Counted from the stretch's first letter, positions 6,481 through 12,546 are shown. The stretch is DNA of 15,312 bases from Caldifarciminota bacterium (GCA_016935295.1 JAFGRF010000139.1:1-15312); one strand, 5' to 3'. Numbers and translations: made by a program. The notes: a model not told the origin generated them from the letters alone.

Positions 6481-6515
6481 TCAGAATTCAGAAGCCAGAA
6501 GCCAGAAGTCAGAAG
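6481..6515. repeat. Heptamer tandem array, consensus YCAGAAK
   Basis: Five contiguous 7-nt units follow one another: TCAGAAT, TCAGAAG, CCAGAAG, CCAGAAG, TCAGAAG. The array lies between the SWIB terminator and the end of the convergent sulfatase gene and is not coding. Confidence 0.85.
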
Positions 6516-6541
6516 TACAGGGGCCGGACGAAGGATGCGGT

Positions 6542-8413
6542 CTACGGAGTGCTGTCTGAGAAGAAGAGCGCGGTGACCGGGATGCGGTCCGGCCCCGGGC
6601 CGCAATACGATTCGTGCTCCGTGCCGAGGTCAGGGAGTTCGCTGCTTGCGACGGCGTTGCGGTAGTGCTGGTAGGCATCCTCGGCGGACTCCACCGGTAT
6701 GTGCAGGCCCTGTACGTAGAACCGCTCGATGGTGACCGTCCTACCGGGATACAGCATCGAGACCAGCCGCCGGCAGTAGGTTGCCGGGTCCGACACCTGG
6801 AGTTCTCCACGATACGCCACAACGGAGATACCGGATCCTGCGTCGCGCTTCGCGTACTCGGTCGGGCGGTCAGCGTGGTAGAAACGCCAGGGCTCGGCGA
6901 TGGTCGAGAACAGGCTCTGGTCGGGCAAAGCGGCGTAGTCGGTCGCAAAGAGCCGGTCGAAGAGGAGGCGGAAGCTGTTCACGGGCGAGATTGACTCAGG
7001 AATCGGCGACTGGCCGGGGATGTGGTAGGCGTTCAGGATCGCGAACCGCTCAACCAGGTCCTCCGGTGCCGGGTCGTTCCAGTTGAGTACCGAGCCCGGG
7101 CCGTGGTCGCCCTGCAGGATGATGACCGGCGGCTGCGGCGAGGCCGCCAGGATGCGTTCGACCATCGTCTTCGTCTTGGCGTTGATGAACTGCAGCTGCG
7201 CGCGGTACTTCTCGACATACTCGCGCCGCACCTTTTCCCTGTCTACTGCCTGGAACATGCCGCCCTCGGTCATCGTGAAATAGCCCTGCGGCTCCGTTTT
7301 CTCGCCGCGCGCACCGAAGACAAAAGGCGGGTGCGGACTCACGATGTGGCAGAAGACGAACACCGGGCGCTTCAGCCGTGCGGCGTCGGGCAGATGCTCG
7401 AAGGCGTAGAGGATACGCTCGCGGTGCAGGTCGTACTGGGACTTCTTCAGGACCCGGTCAAGAAGCAGCGGCAGCGCGGTCGTGCTGATGAAGACATTCT
7501 GGAACTCACTGAGAGCCCAGCGCGGGGCGAAGTGGGTGTCGGCGTTCTTCAGATCGGTGCCGGTGTAGCCCGAGGCGAAGGAAACGATCGTATACCCGCG
7601 CTGCCGGAGTTCCTTCACGACCCGGCTGTCTCCGATCATGCGGATGAGGCGGGAGCGGTCCTGCGATTCCGGGCCCACCTTGTCGGCCACGAGGTCAAGA
7701 TAGGTCATGTTGAGTGAAGACGCAAGCGACAGGTAGGTCTGCGAGTAGTTCGACCGGCTGCGTCTCGCGACCTGGAAGCCGCGTGCTTCGAGCCAGTTCG
7801 TGAATTCGGAGTTGTCGTGGTCGTAGATTGACTTCAGGATGTCGTTGCGTGCGTACCCGTCGAGGATGACGTAGTAGATGTCGGGCTTCCCGGCGGTCGG
7901 CTGCGTTGTACTTCGCGATGCGTCGCGAGACGCCTCCCGGCTGCGCTGCAGTGCCGGGAATCCGGTGACGAGGTTGACCAGAACCAGGGCCAGCGAGGCG
8001 AGGTTCAGGAAGATGGTCAGCCCGGCGAACTCCCGGCGCGTCAGGCCGAAGATGATGATGCCGATCAGCAGGATGGCGGCCGCACCGATGCGCGGGAATC
8101 CCGGCGGTACATCCTGACCGACCGCGCCGACCACGCGGCCGTAGTTGAAGAACAGGATCAGGAACAGACTGACGATGAGCGCAGCACGCCGGCTGTTGCC
8201 CAATACCAGCCGGAGCAACCACCACAGAACGAGCGCAATGACGAGTGAGAGGACGAGAGGGAGTATCAGCTCTCCGGGAGCTACAGGGATCTTCGTCACG
8301 TTGTGCGAGTAGAGAAAAAGCGCCGGGACAACGGCGAAGAGGAACTGGTGGAACGGGAAAGGCTGCTTCAGTCCGGCGCGGGGGGCACGACGATCGGGAA
8401 GAACTGCGCTCAT
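6542..8413 (-). CDS. Membrane sulfatase/alkaline-phosphatase-superfamily enzyme (LTA-synthase or pEtN-transferase-like)
   Basis: The 623-residue product has about five N-terminal hydrophobic helices (around 22-36, 46-71, 77-95, 109-124, 130-150) and then a large extracytoplasmic catalytic domain of the sulfatase/alkaline phosphatase superfamily. Metal-site candidates are D178 and D185 (PDIYYVILDGYAR), H356 and H361 (CHIVSPHPPF) and D436-H437 (LQGDHGPG). The nucleophile region is probably SNYSQTYLSLASSLNM (221-236), with Thr or Ser as nucleophile. Proteins of this layout either hydrolyse sulfate or phosphate esters or transfer phospho-alcohol groups to surface glycans and lipids; the sequence does not decide which. 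Its ATG overlaps the stop of the upstream methyltransferase gene by 4 nt, so it is the last gene of a three-gene operon. Confidence 0.8.
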   Translation of the reverse strand: MSAVLPDRRAPRAGLKQPFPFHQFLFAVVPALFLYSHNVTKIPVAPGELILPLVLSLVIALVLWWLLRLVLGNSRRAALIVSLFLILFFNYGRVVGAVGQDVPPGFPRIGAAAILLIGIIIFGLTRREFAGLTIFLNLASLALVLVNLVTGFPALQRSREASRDASRSTTQPTAGKPDIYYVILDGYARNDILKSIYDHDNSEFTNWLEARGFQVARRSRSNYSQTYLSLASSLNMTYLDLVADKVGPESQDRSRLIRMIGDSRVVKELRQRGYTIVSFASGYTGTDLKNADTHFAPRWALSEFQNVFISTTALPLLLDRVLKKSQYDLHRERILYAFEHLPDAARLKRPVFVFCHIVSPHPPFVFGARGEKTEPQGYFTMTEGGMFQAVDREKVRREYVEKYRAQLQFINAKTKTMVERILAASPQPPVIILQGDHGPGSVLNWNDPAPEDLVERFAILNAYHIPGQSPIPESISPVNSFRLLFDRLFATDYAALPDQSLFSTIAEPWRFYHADRPTEYAKRDAGSGISVVAYRGELQVSDPATYCRRLVSMLYPGRTVTIERFYVQGLHIPVESAEDAYQHYRNAVASSELPDLGTEHESYCGPGPDRIPVTALFFSDSTP

Positions 8414-9789
8414 GGCTGGCGGAGTTCCATCAGGTAGATGGTGCGCTCCGACTCCCTGACCGGGGATGAGGCAAGAGTGACAAAGCGGGAAGCGAAGGCC
8501 TGCTCGAATGCCGTCTGCGTGTAGCCGGGGAAGATGTCTTCGCGGGTAGCGAGCAACCGCTGCACCTGTGAGTCCGTCTTGGGCACGAACTCGATGACGA
8601 GCGCGCGGCAGATGCCGGCGAGGAAATTCACGATGCGGTCAAAGGGAAGGTTGTTGCCGACTGCCAGGTGATGGACGAGGGCCAGGGCCAGGGCTGCATC
8701 GCAGGGACCGCGTTCGATGAGCGATTGGCGCTCGCGGTTCTGCCAGCCGATGGCCGGGCTGGGATTGGTCAGGTCGGAGAGCAGCGGCAGGAGGTTGCGC
8801 TTGTCGTGCTTGCGGCAGTCGAGGTAGCTGAGTTCGACGGCTGCCGGGTCGATGTCGAAGGCGATCGTAGGAATGCCGCGGTCAGCAGCGATCCGGCTGA
8901 ATCGGCCGGTGTTTGCGCCCAGGTCCCAGACGGTCTGTGGTCGTGCTTTTTCCAGATAGTCGGCCGCCAGCTGGGCCTTGTGCTCCAGCGATGCATCGGT
9001 GTAGTTCGTGGCTGCGTAGTAGTCGGCCCACTCGGTACCCTCCGGTTTCCACGCGAGCTTCCTCGTGGTCGACTCGAGGTTGTCGATGAGTCCGAGGAAC
9101 GCCATGCGACTCATCTTGCGGCCCGCGGGTTTGGCCTGCTTGTCGGCGTACTTCTGCTGGGCCTGGGCGTGGAGATGGATGTGCGTGGTCAGGCCGAGAT
9201 TGAGGCGGGTCCTGGAAGGCAGCAGGTGGCTGGCGAGGTCGAGCGGGATGCCGTCGATGTTCACGCGCAGCAACTGGCTGAGACGAACGTCGGTGTGGCT
9301 CATCAGCGCGAGCGGTGCCAGGAGATGCTGACAGAACTGGCGATAGGCGACCCACGGCTCGCCTTCGCGGTAGCGTTCGAACGAGAGCGTGTCGATCATT
9401 ATCGGCCGGCATCCGCGGAACTGGATGTTGTATGCGCTCGCGTCTTTGAGCGACATGCCGTGTTCAAGCGCCTTCTTCTGTACGGCAAGGGTCGCCAGCG
9501 CCGCGTCCTGCAGTTGGCTGAAACACCACTCGTATCCGTAGGAAATGAACGGGATTGTCTCGGGCTCGATGACCAGACTGCCTCCGGCGGACATCTGGCG
9601 TTCGGTTGTTTCCACGTGCGGTACCAGCAGCCCTTGCTCGGTCAGTTCGCGGTAGAGGCCCGAGTCCATGAGCTGGCGGTAGTCGGCGCGATAGCTATCG
9701 TTCACCTGGCGATAGAGCCGACCGTTGCGGTGGAACAGGAAACCGCTCGGGTCGCGGAACGAACTGGGGACCGACTCGTCAGTGCGCAT
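8410..9789 (-). CDS. SAM-dependent methyltransferase with kinase-like N-terminal domain
   Basis: The 459-residue protein ends in a class I SAM methyltransferase domain. Motif I is VWDLGANTGRFSRIA (287-301), the acidic residue after strand 2 is in FDIDP (311-315), and DAALALALVHHL (364-375) is the motif IV region. The N-terminal 180 residues look like a small-molecule-kinase fold: LKDASAYNIQF contains D116 and N121 in the D-x4-N spacing of a catalytic loop, and IMIDTLSFE supplies D133 at the place of the DFG aspartate. The stretch SFERYREGEPWVAYRQFCQH is typical of this family, which is sometimes annotated as nodulation protein NoeA-like. Overlaps of 11 nt with the upstream gene and 4 nt with the downstream gene indicate translational coupling. 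A role in modifying a surface saccharide is inferred from the neighbours. Confidence 0.75.
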   Translation of the reverse strand: MRTDESVPSSFRDPSGFLFHRNGRLYRQVNDSYRADYRQLMDSGLYRELTEQGLLVPHVETTERQMSAGGSLVIEPETIPFISYGYEWCFSQLQDAALATLAVQKKALEHGMSLKDASAYNIQFRGCRPIMIDTLSFERYREGEPWVAYRQFCQHLLAPLALMSHTDVRLSQLLRVNIDGIPLDLASHLLPSRTRLNLGLTTHIHLHAQAQQKYADKQAKPAGRKMSRMAFLGLIDNLESTTRKLAWKPEGTEWADYYAATNYTDASLEHKAQLAADYLEKARPQTVWDLGANTGRFSRIAADRGIPTIAFDIDPAAVELSYLDCRKHDKRNLLPLLSDLTNPSPAIGWQNRERQSLIERGPCDAALALALVHHLAVGNNLPFDRIVNFLAGICRALVIEFVPKTDSQVQRLLATREDIFPGYTQTAFEQAFASRFVTLASSPVRESERTIYLMELRQP

Positions 9790-10018
9790 CTGCGCTATTG
9801 TCCTTCTCGGGCTTGAAGAGTCCTTTCACAAAGGCCAGTCCCTTTCTCCAGAAAAACCCGATTGCGAAGAGGCCGCCAAGCAGGCCGCCGATGAGGAATT
9901 GCAGCATGTAGCTGCCCGTGCCCGGGTCAAGGTAGCCAAAGGCCGGCCTGAGCAGAATTGGCGAAGCGAGCGCTGCCAGGACGAGTAGTAGCCCGATTCT
10001 GGGAAGACGTCGCTTCAT
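9779..10018 (-). CDS. Small membrane protein with YLDPGTGSY motif
   Basis: The 79-residue product has a basic N-terminus and hydrophobic stretch that reads as a signal peptide (KRRLPRIGLLLVLAALASPI). The conserved-looking motif GYLDPGTGSYMLQ comes next, followed by a TM helix rich in Gly (FLIGGLLGGLFAIGFFW) and a basic, charged tail. Small proteins with this motif are known beside surface-polysaccharide and sulfatase genes, but no function is established that I know of. The ATG at 10018 is preferred to an upstream in-frame start at 10057 because that start overlaps the -35 box. Only 10 nt separate it from the -10 box. It is the first gene of the operon, and its stop overlaps the methyltransferase start by 11 nt. 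Confidence 0.7.
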   Translation of the reverse strand: MKRRLPRIGLLLVLAALASPILLRPAFGYLDPGTGSYMLQFLIGGLLGGLFAIGFFWRKGLAFVKGLFKPEKDNSADAH

Positions 10019-10028
10019 CGACGCGGGA

Positions 10029-10057
10029 ATTGTAGCCCAGCGCCTCAGACGTGTCAA
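10029..10057 (-). promoter_or_regulatory. Promoter of the three-gene envelope operon
   Basis: On the minus strand, TTGACA (10057-10052) and TACAAT (10034-10029) are separated by 17 bp, which is near-consensus. The ATG at 10018 is 10 nt past the -10 box, leaving a leader of only about 3-5 nt and no room for a ribosome site. Confidence 0.75.
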
Positions 10058-10095
10058 TCAGTCGAATGGCGCGTCCTTCCTCCGATTGACACGTC
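10048..10095. promoter_or_regulatory. 12-bp inverted repeat linking two divergent promoters
   Basis: GACGTGTCAATC (10048-10059) and GATTGACACGTC (10084-10095) are perfect reverse complements. Each contains the -35 box of one of the two divergent promoters, so the two promoters share an identical extended -35 region in mirror orientation and could be bound by one dimeric regulator. A cruciform or hairpin is also possible. Confidence 0.6.
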
Positions 10096-10114
10096 CTGGC
10101 CGGCGTTCTATCAT
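10086..10114 (+). promoter_or_regulatory. Promoter of the DUF4258 gene
   Basis: TTGACA (10086-10091), 17 bp, TATCAT (10109-10114): both boxes are close to consensus. The GTG start at 10120 is 5 nt past the -10 box, so the message would be leaderless. Confidence 0.75.
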
Positions 10115-10119
10115 TCTCA

Positions 10120-10440
10120 GTGACCTCGCTCCAAGTCATCCGAGACAAGGTGCGTCGGCGACAATACGAGTTCTCCAAGCATGCCGTCGACCAAAGCATC
10201 TTGCGTGACGTCAGGGCGAATGAAGTAGAAGAAGCGGTGATGGGTCGCAGCGAATTGATTGAGGACTATCCCGATGATGCCCGAGGGCCATCTTGTCTTA
10301 TCCTTGGATTCACGAAGTTGGGGCGTCCCCTGCACATCCACGTGAGCTACGCTGACCGGCCCACGCTTAAGGTCATCACCCTCTACGAGCCGGACCCGGA
10401 CCACTGGGTTGAATTGAGAAAGAGGAAGGACAAATGCTGA
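10120..10440 (+). CDS. DUF4258 protein, probable toxin-like partner of the next gene
   Basis: The 106-residue product matches the DUF4258 pattern: YEFSKHAVDQSILRDV, then VEEAVMGRSELIEDYPDDARGPSCLIL, then LGRPLHIHVSYADRPTLKVITLYEPDPDHWVE. DUF4258 proteins are small, relate to RelE-like folds in sequence searches, and often precede a YgiT/MqsA-type antitoxin, as here. The GTG start at 10120 is the only candidate that keeps the whole domain and sits 5 nt after the -10 box; there is no ribosome site. Whether it is an active RNase toxin cannot be judged. The next gene begins 8 nt after the stop. Confidence 0.8.
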   Translation: MTSLQVIRDKVRRRQYEFSKHAVDQSILRDVRANEVEEAVMGRSELIEDYPDDARGPSCLILGFTKLGRPLHIHVSYADRPTLKVITLYEPDPDHWVELRKRKDKC

Positions 10441-10448
10441 GGTAGAAG

Positions 10449-10658
10449 ATGAAAGAGACGATGATTGAGACCGAGGTAACCTACACCCTCGTCTACGAGG
10501 GCAAGTTCTACGTCATCGAACACGTGCCCGCCCGGGTGTGCAAAGAAACCGGCGAGGAGTTCTTTGCCCCTGATGCGGTCGAGCGTATCCGCGCCTTGAT
10601 CAAGGGCAACAAGGCACCTGACCGGATGGTCAGCACGCCCGTCTACGAATTCGCCTGA
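10449..10658 (+). CDS. YgiT/MqsA-type antitoxin N-domain-like protein lacking most zinc ligands
   Basis: The 69-residue product has the strand pattern and closing motif of the YgiT-type zinc-finger antitoxin domain (FYVIEHVPARVCKETGEEFFAPDAVERIRALI), where the usual form is VPAxVCxxCGE. Only one Cys remains: the N-terminal CxxC is absent and the second Cys of the later pair is Thr. GAGG (10439-10442), overlapping the upstream stop codon, gives a 6-nt spacing to the ATG at 10449; an ATG at 10461 is also possible. It probably pairs with the DUF4258 protein. Cys-poor versions exist as partners of DUF4258, so this need not be decay. Confidence 0.65.
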   Translation: MKETMIETEVTYTLVYEGKFYVIEHVPARVCKETGEEFFAPDAVERIRALIKGNKAPDRMVSTPVYEFA

Positions 10659-10700
10659 TCCCGGGACTCGAAATCAGGTCTCCGTTGGAGGTGTACTGCG

Positions 10701-10895
10701 AAGAAGGATAAGTCATTTGACGCCGTCGGCTTCATGCGAGCGGCCAGAGACCGCATGAGCAAGGAAATGAGCGGTATGACGCCGCAGGAGCAGATTGCTT
10801 ACATCCGCAGAAAGGCGGTAGCGTTGGCCGGCAAGCATGAGCATGCTACGTCACCTGAGCCGGTCGTCGTTTCCGACAAACCGCGTCAGCCCTGA
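10701..10895 (+). pseudogene. Antitoxin-like small ORF lacking a start codon at the expected place
   Basis: The frame reads KKDKSFDAVGFMRAARDRMS and continues KEMSGMTPQEQIAYIRRKA to TGA 10893-10895. This resembles small type II antitoxins of the form MAKKxxSFDAVxxMRxxRDxxSxExxGMSPEEqIxYIRxKA, which usually precede a PIN-domain toxin. GGAGGTG (10687-10693) is a strong ribosome site, but in frame at the expected position lie ACT GCG AAG AAG, not ATG. The first in-frame ATG is 10734, inside the motif, giving 53 residues. Either the start codon has been lost or an internal start is used. No PIN toxin follows. Confidence 0.5.
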
Positions 10896-11248
10896 GTATG
10901 CGGCGTGACCGCCGACGAGGCTCTGAGGACGCTGGCGCCCGTGATTCGGCGGCGGCGCAAGATGCGGACGAGGACAGCGCGAGTCGCGGCGTGCATTGGC
11001 TGACCGGTACATCGCCCTCGCTCCCCGGCCGCGTCCCTCAGCCTTCACCCTTCACTATTCACAATTCACCATTTCCCCGCGTGCGCGTCGGCCTTGACAT
11101 CAACGTGGATCGGATTCGACTACCTCATGCTGTCGTGCGCCGGTACTGAGGAAGGGGAGTTGGAGTCTGTCCCCGGAGTCCTCCCAGACGCCGGTTGTTG
11201 GCTTCGGCCCTCGCCGGAGGTACATTTCGGTACACTACGAGGAGAACT
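10896..11248. other. Gap between antitoxin remnants, containing a heptamer array
   Basis: No supported gene was found. A GTG-initiated 32-codon frame at about 10904 (VTADEALRTLAPVIRRRRK...) might be a toxin remnant but has no support. A heptamer array occupies 11038-11072. GGGGA (11154-11158) and TCCCC (11170-11174) with a duplicated GGAGTC around them may be debris of a mobile-element end. A TTGACA at 11094-11099 has no good -10 box. Confidence 0.4.
11038..11072. repeat. Heptamer tandem array, consensus TCANNNT
   Basis: Five contiguous 7-nt units follow one another: TCAGCCT, TCACCCT, TCACTAT, TCACAAT, TCACCAT. It is intergenic and much more AT-rich than its surroundings. Confidence 0.8.
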
Positions 11249-11518
11249 ATGGATGCAGTTGCAGCCCGAAATGTGACCGACGTTGAATTGGAGCGGCGGA
11301 TCGTTAGCGATCCGAAAGTCATGGCGGGGAAACCCGTCGTCCGCGGCACGCGGCTGACGGTTGACCATATTCTGAATCGCCTGGCGCACGGTGACAAAGC
11401 TGAAGACATCCTGGCTGAATTCACTTATCTACAGCCAGATGATATCCGGGCCTGCCTGCTGTTTGCGTCCCGGTGCCTTGCAGATGTCTCCTGCCTGTCA
11501 ATCGCGGCACTGGCGTGA
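11249..11518 (+). CDS. DUF433-family antitoxin
   Basis: The 89-residue product carries the complete DUF433 signature: RRIVSDPKVMAGKPVVRGTR, LTVDHILNRLAHGDKAEDIL and FTYLQPDDIRACLLFA. DUF433 proteins are the antitoxin partners of PIN-like DUF5615 toxins. The ATG at 11249 has GAGGAG (11239-11244) 4 nt upstream; the longer frame from 11195 lacks such a site. Its TGA overlaps the ATG of the DUF5615 remnant (ATGA at 11515-11520 region), the expected operon arrangement. The antitoxin is intact while the toxin is broken. Confidence 0.85.
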   Translation: MDAVAARNVTDVELERRIVSDPKVMAGKPVVRGTRLTVDHILNRLAHGDKAEDILAEFTYLQPDDIRACLLFASRCLADVSCLSIAALA

Positions 11519-11640
11519 TGCGATTCCTGGCAGATGAGTGCTGCGGTCCAGTGGTGGCGAACTGGCTTCGGGAACACGGACACGACGCCCGCCGGGTCGC
11601 GGACGTTTCACCCGGGGGATTTCGGGGACACGGTATTTAA
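11518..11640 (+). pseudogene. DUF5615 PIN-like toxin, truncated after about 33 residues
   Basis: The ATG overlaps the DUF433 stop by one base of ATGA. The product begins MRFLADECCGPVVANWLREH and continues GHDARRVADVSPGG, the N-terminal part of DUF5615, including the conserved Asp after the first strand. It then changes to FRGHGI and stops at TAA 11638-11640. Intact members are about 110 residues and include a later TxDxDFG segment, which is missing and not found elsewhere in the window. The break falls at TTTCGGGGACACGGTATT, directly before the transposase promoter, so insertion of that element is the likely cause. Confidence 0.75.
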
Positions 11641-11645
11641 TTCCC

Positions 11646-11674
11646 TTGACTTGAGGGCGGGCGGTGTCTAGAAT
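11646..11674 (+). promoter_or_regulatory. Promoter of the Y1 transposase gene
   Basis: TTGACT (11646-11651), 17 bp, TAGAAT (11669-11674), each one mismatch from consensus. The ATG at 11680 is 5 nt past the -10 box, the same leaderless geometry as at 10120. Confidence 0.65.
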
Positions 11675-11679
11675 GGGGC

Positions 11680-12360
11680 ATGGCGAGATTTGCACGTGTC
11701 GTGGCCGCGCATGTGCCGCACCATGTGGTGCAGCGCGGGAACCGGCGCCAGCCGGTGTTCTTCTCCAATTCGGACTACAAGGCGTATCTGCAGTTGATGA
11801 GCGTCTGGTGCGCCGAGGAGCGAGTGGAGGTCTGGGCCTATTGCCTGATGCCCGACCACATCCATCTGGTAGCGGTGCCGGCAAGCGAGCTGGGGCTCGC
11901 GCGGGCGATCGGCGAGGCGCACCGGCGGTACACGTCGCGGGTGAATCAGCGTGAGAACTGGCGCGGGTATCTGTGGCAGGGGCGGTTTTCGTCGTGCCCT
12001 TTGGATGAGCAGTATCTGCTCACGGCGGTGCGCTACGTTGAGCTGAACCCGGTAAGGGCCGGGCTCGTGGAGCGGGCTTGGCGGTATCCGTGGTCGAGCG
12101 CGGGCGCGCACATCCGGAGGAAGGACGACATACTGCTGAGGGTGAAGCCGATGCTCAAGCGCGTTGCGGACTGGCGCGGGTATCTGGCGAGTGAACTCGA
12201 CAGCACCGATATGGAGATACTGCGTCGTCACACGCGGACCGGCCGGCCGCTCGGGAGTCTCAGGTTCGTGAAGCGGCTTGAGGCGAGGCTGGGCCGCAAG
12301 CTGACACCCGAGAAGCCTGGTCCCAAGCCGCACGGGGTGCGCAGGCTGAGGACGCGCTGA
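11680..12360 (+). CDS. REP-associated tyrosine (Y1, HUH) transposase
   Basis: The 226-residue product is a single-strand HUH transposase of the REP-associated (TnpA-REP/RAYT) group. The start MARFARVVAAHVPHHVVQRG and the QRGNRRQPVFF segment are typical. The HUH motif is H60-I61-H62 in CLMPDHIHLVAVP, and the catalytic Tyr is most likely Y118 in AVRYVELNPVRAGLV. YLWQGRFSSCPLDEQYLL and YPWSSAGAH also match the family. The basic C-terminal tail (about 185-226) is longer than in minimal members. All key residues are present, so it may be active. No ribosome site precedes the ATG, consistent with a leaderless message. Confidence 0.9.
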   Translation: MARFARVVAAHVPHHVVQRGNRRQPVFFSNSDYKAYLQLMSVWCAEERVEVWAYCLMPDHIHLVAVPASELGLARAIGEAHRRYTSRVNQRENWRGYLWQGRFSSCPLDEQYLLTAVRYVELNPVRAGLVERAWRYPWSSAGAHIRRKDDILLRVKPMLKRVADWRGYLASELDSTDMEILRRHTRTGRPLGSLRFVKRLEARLGRKLTPEKPGPKPHGVRRLRTR

Positions 12361-12402
12361 GGAAAGGCGCAAGCCTCACGCCCAAAGCCGAACTGAGGAT
12401 GG

Positions 12403-12508
12403 GCACAAGCGCAAGCTCAAGCACAAGCGGCTGCACCGCGACTACAAGCCGCGAGCATCAAGCCGCAAGCCCCATAGCCGGGCAGAGCACGAGCGCAAGC
12501 ACAAGCGG
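12403..12508. repeat. Hexamer-based CAAG repeats
   Basis: A run of 6-nt units of form NNCAAG (CACAAG, CGCAAG, CTCAAG, CACAAG) occupies 12404-12427 and decays through related AAGCCG units. A second copy (CGCAAG, CACAAG, CGG) lies at 12493-12508. The region is non-coding. Confidence 0.6.
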
Positions 12509-12526
12509 TCGATAGCTCTGGGTGTT

Positions 12527-12546
12527 GGTCTACTTTAAAGTAGACC
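12527..12546. repeat. Perfect 20-bp palindrome
   Basis: GGTCTACTTTAAAGTAGACC is fully self-complementary, with an AT-rich centre in GC-rich surroundings. It lies between the hexamer and 12-nt arrays with no gene start within 100 bp. It could be an operator, a recombination site or a hairpin target. Confidence 0.8.

Larger units (their letters stand above)
11622..12400 (+). mobile_element. REP-associated Y1 (IS200/IS605-like) transposase element, right boundary uncertain
   Basis: The left boundary is put at the point where DUF5615 homology ends (about 11615-11625, at the GGGGACACGGTATTTAATT stretch that I associate with the upstream flank of such transposases). The element includes its own promoter and the Y1 transposase gene. 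No matching right end or target duplication is visible, and HUH elements of this kind do not make one. The boundary near 12400 is only where repeats take over. Confidence 0.5.

Noticed and set aside
8668..9816. 382-codon plus-strand frame opposite the methyltransferase
   Set aside because: It is antisense to a recognised methyltransferase and its composition mirrors the codon pattern of that gene; no motif was found.
10904..11002. GTG-started 32-codon frame reading MTADEALRTLAPVIRRRR after the antitoxin remnant
   Set aside because: It is too short, lacks a ribosome site and matches no toxin family I can name; kept only as part of the gap description.
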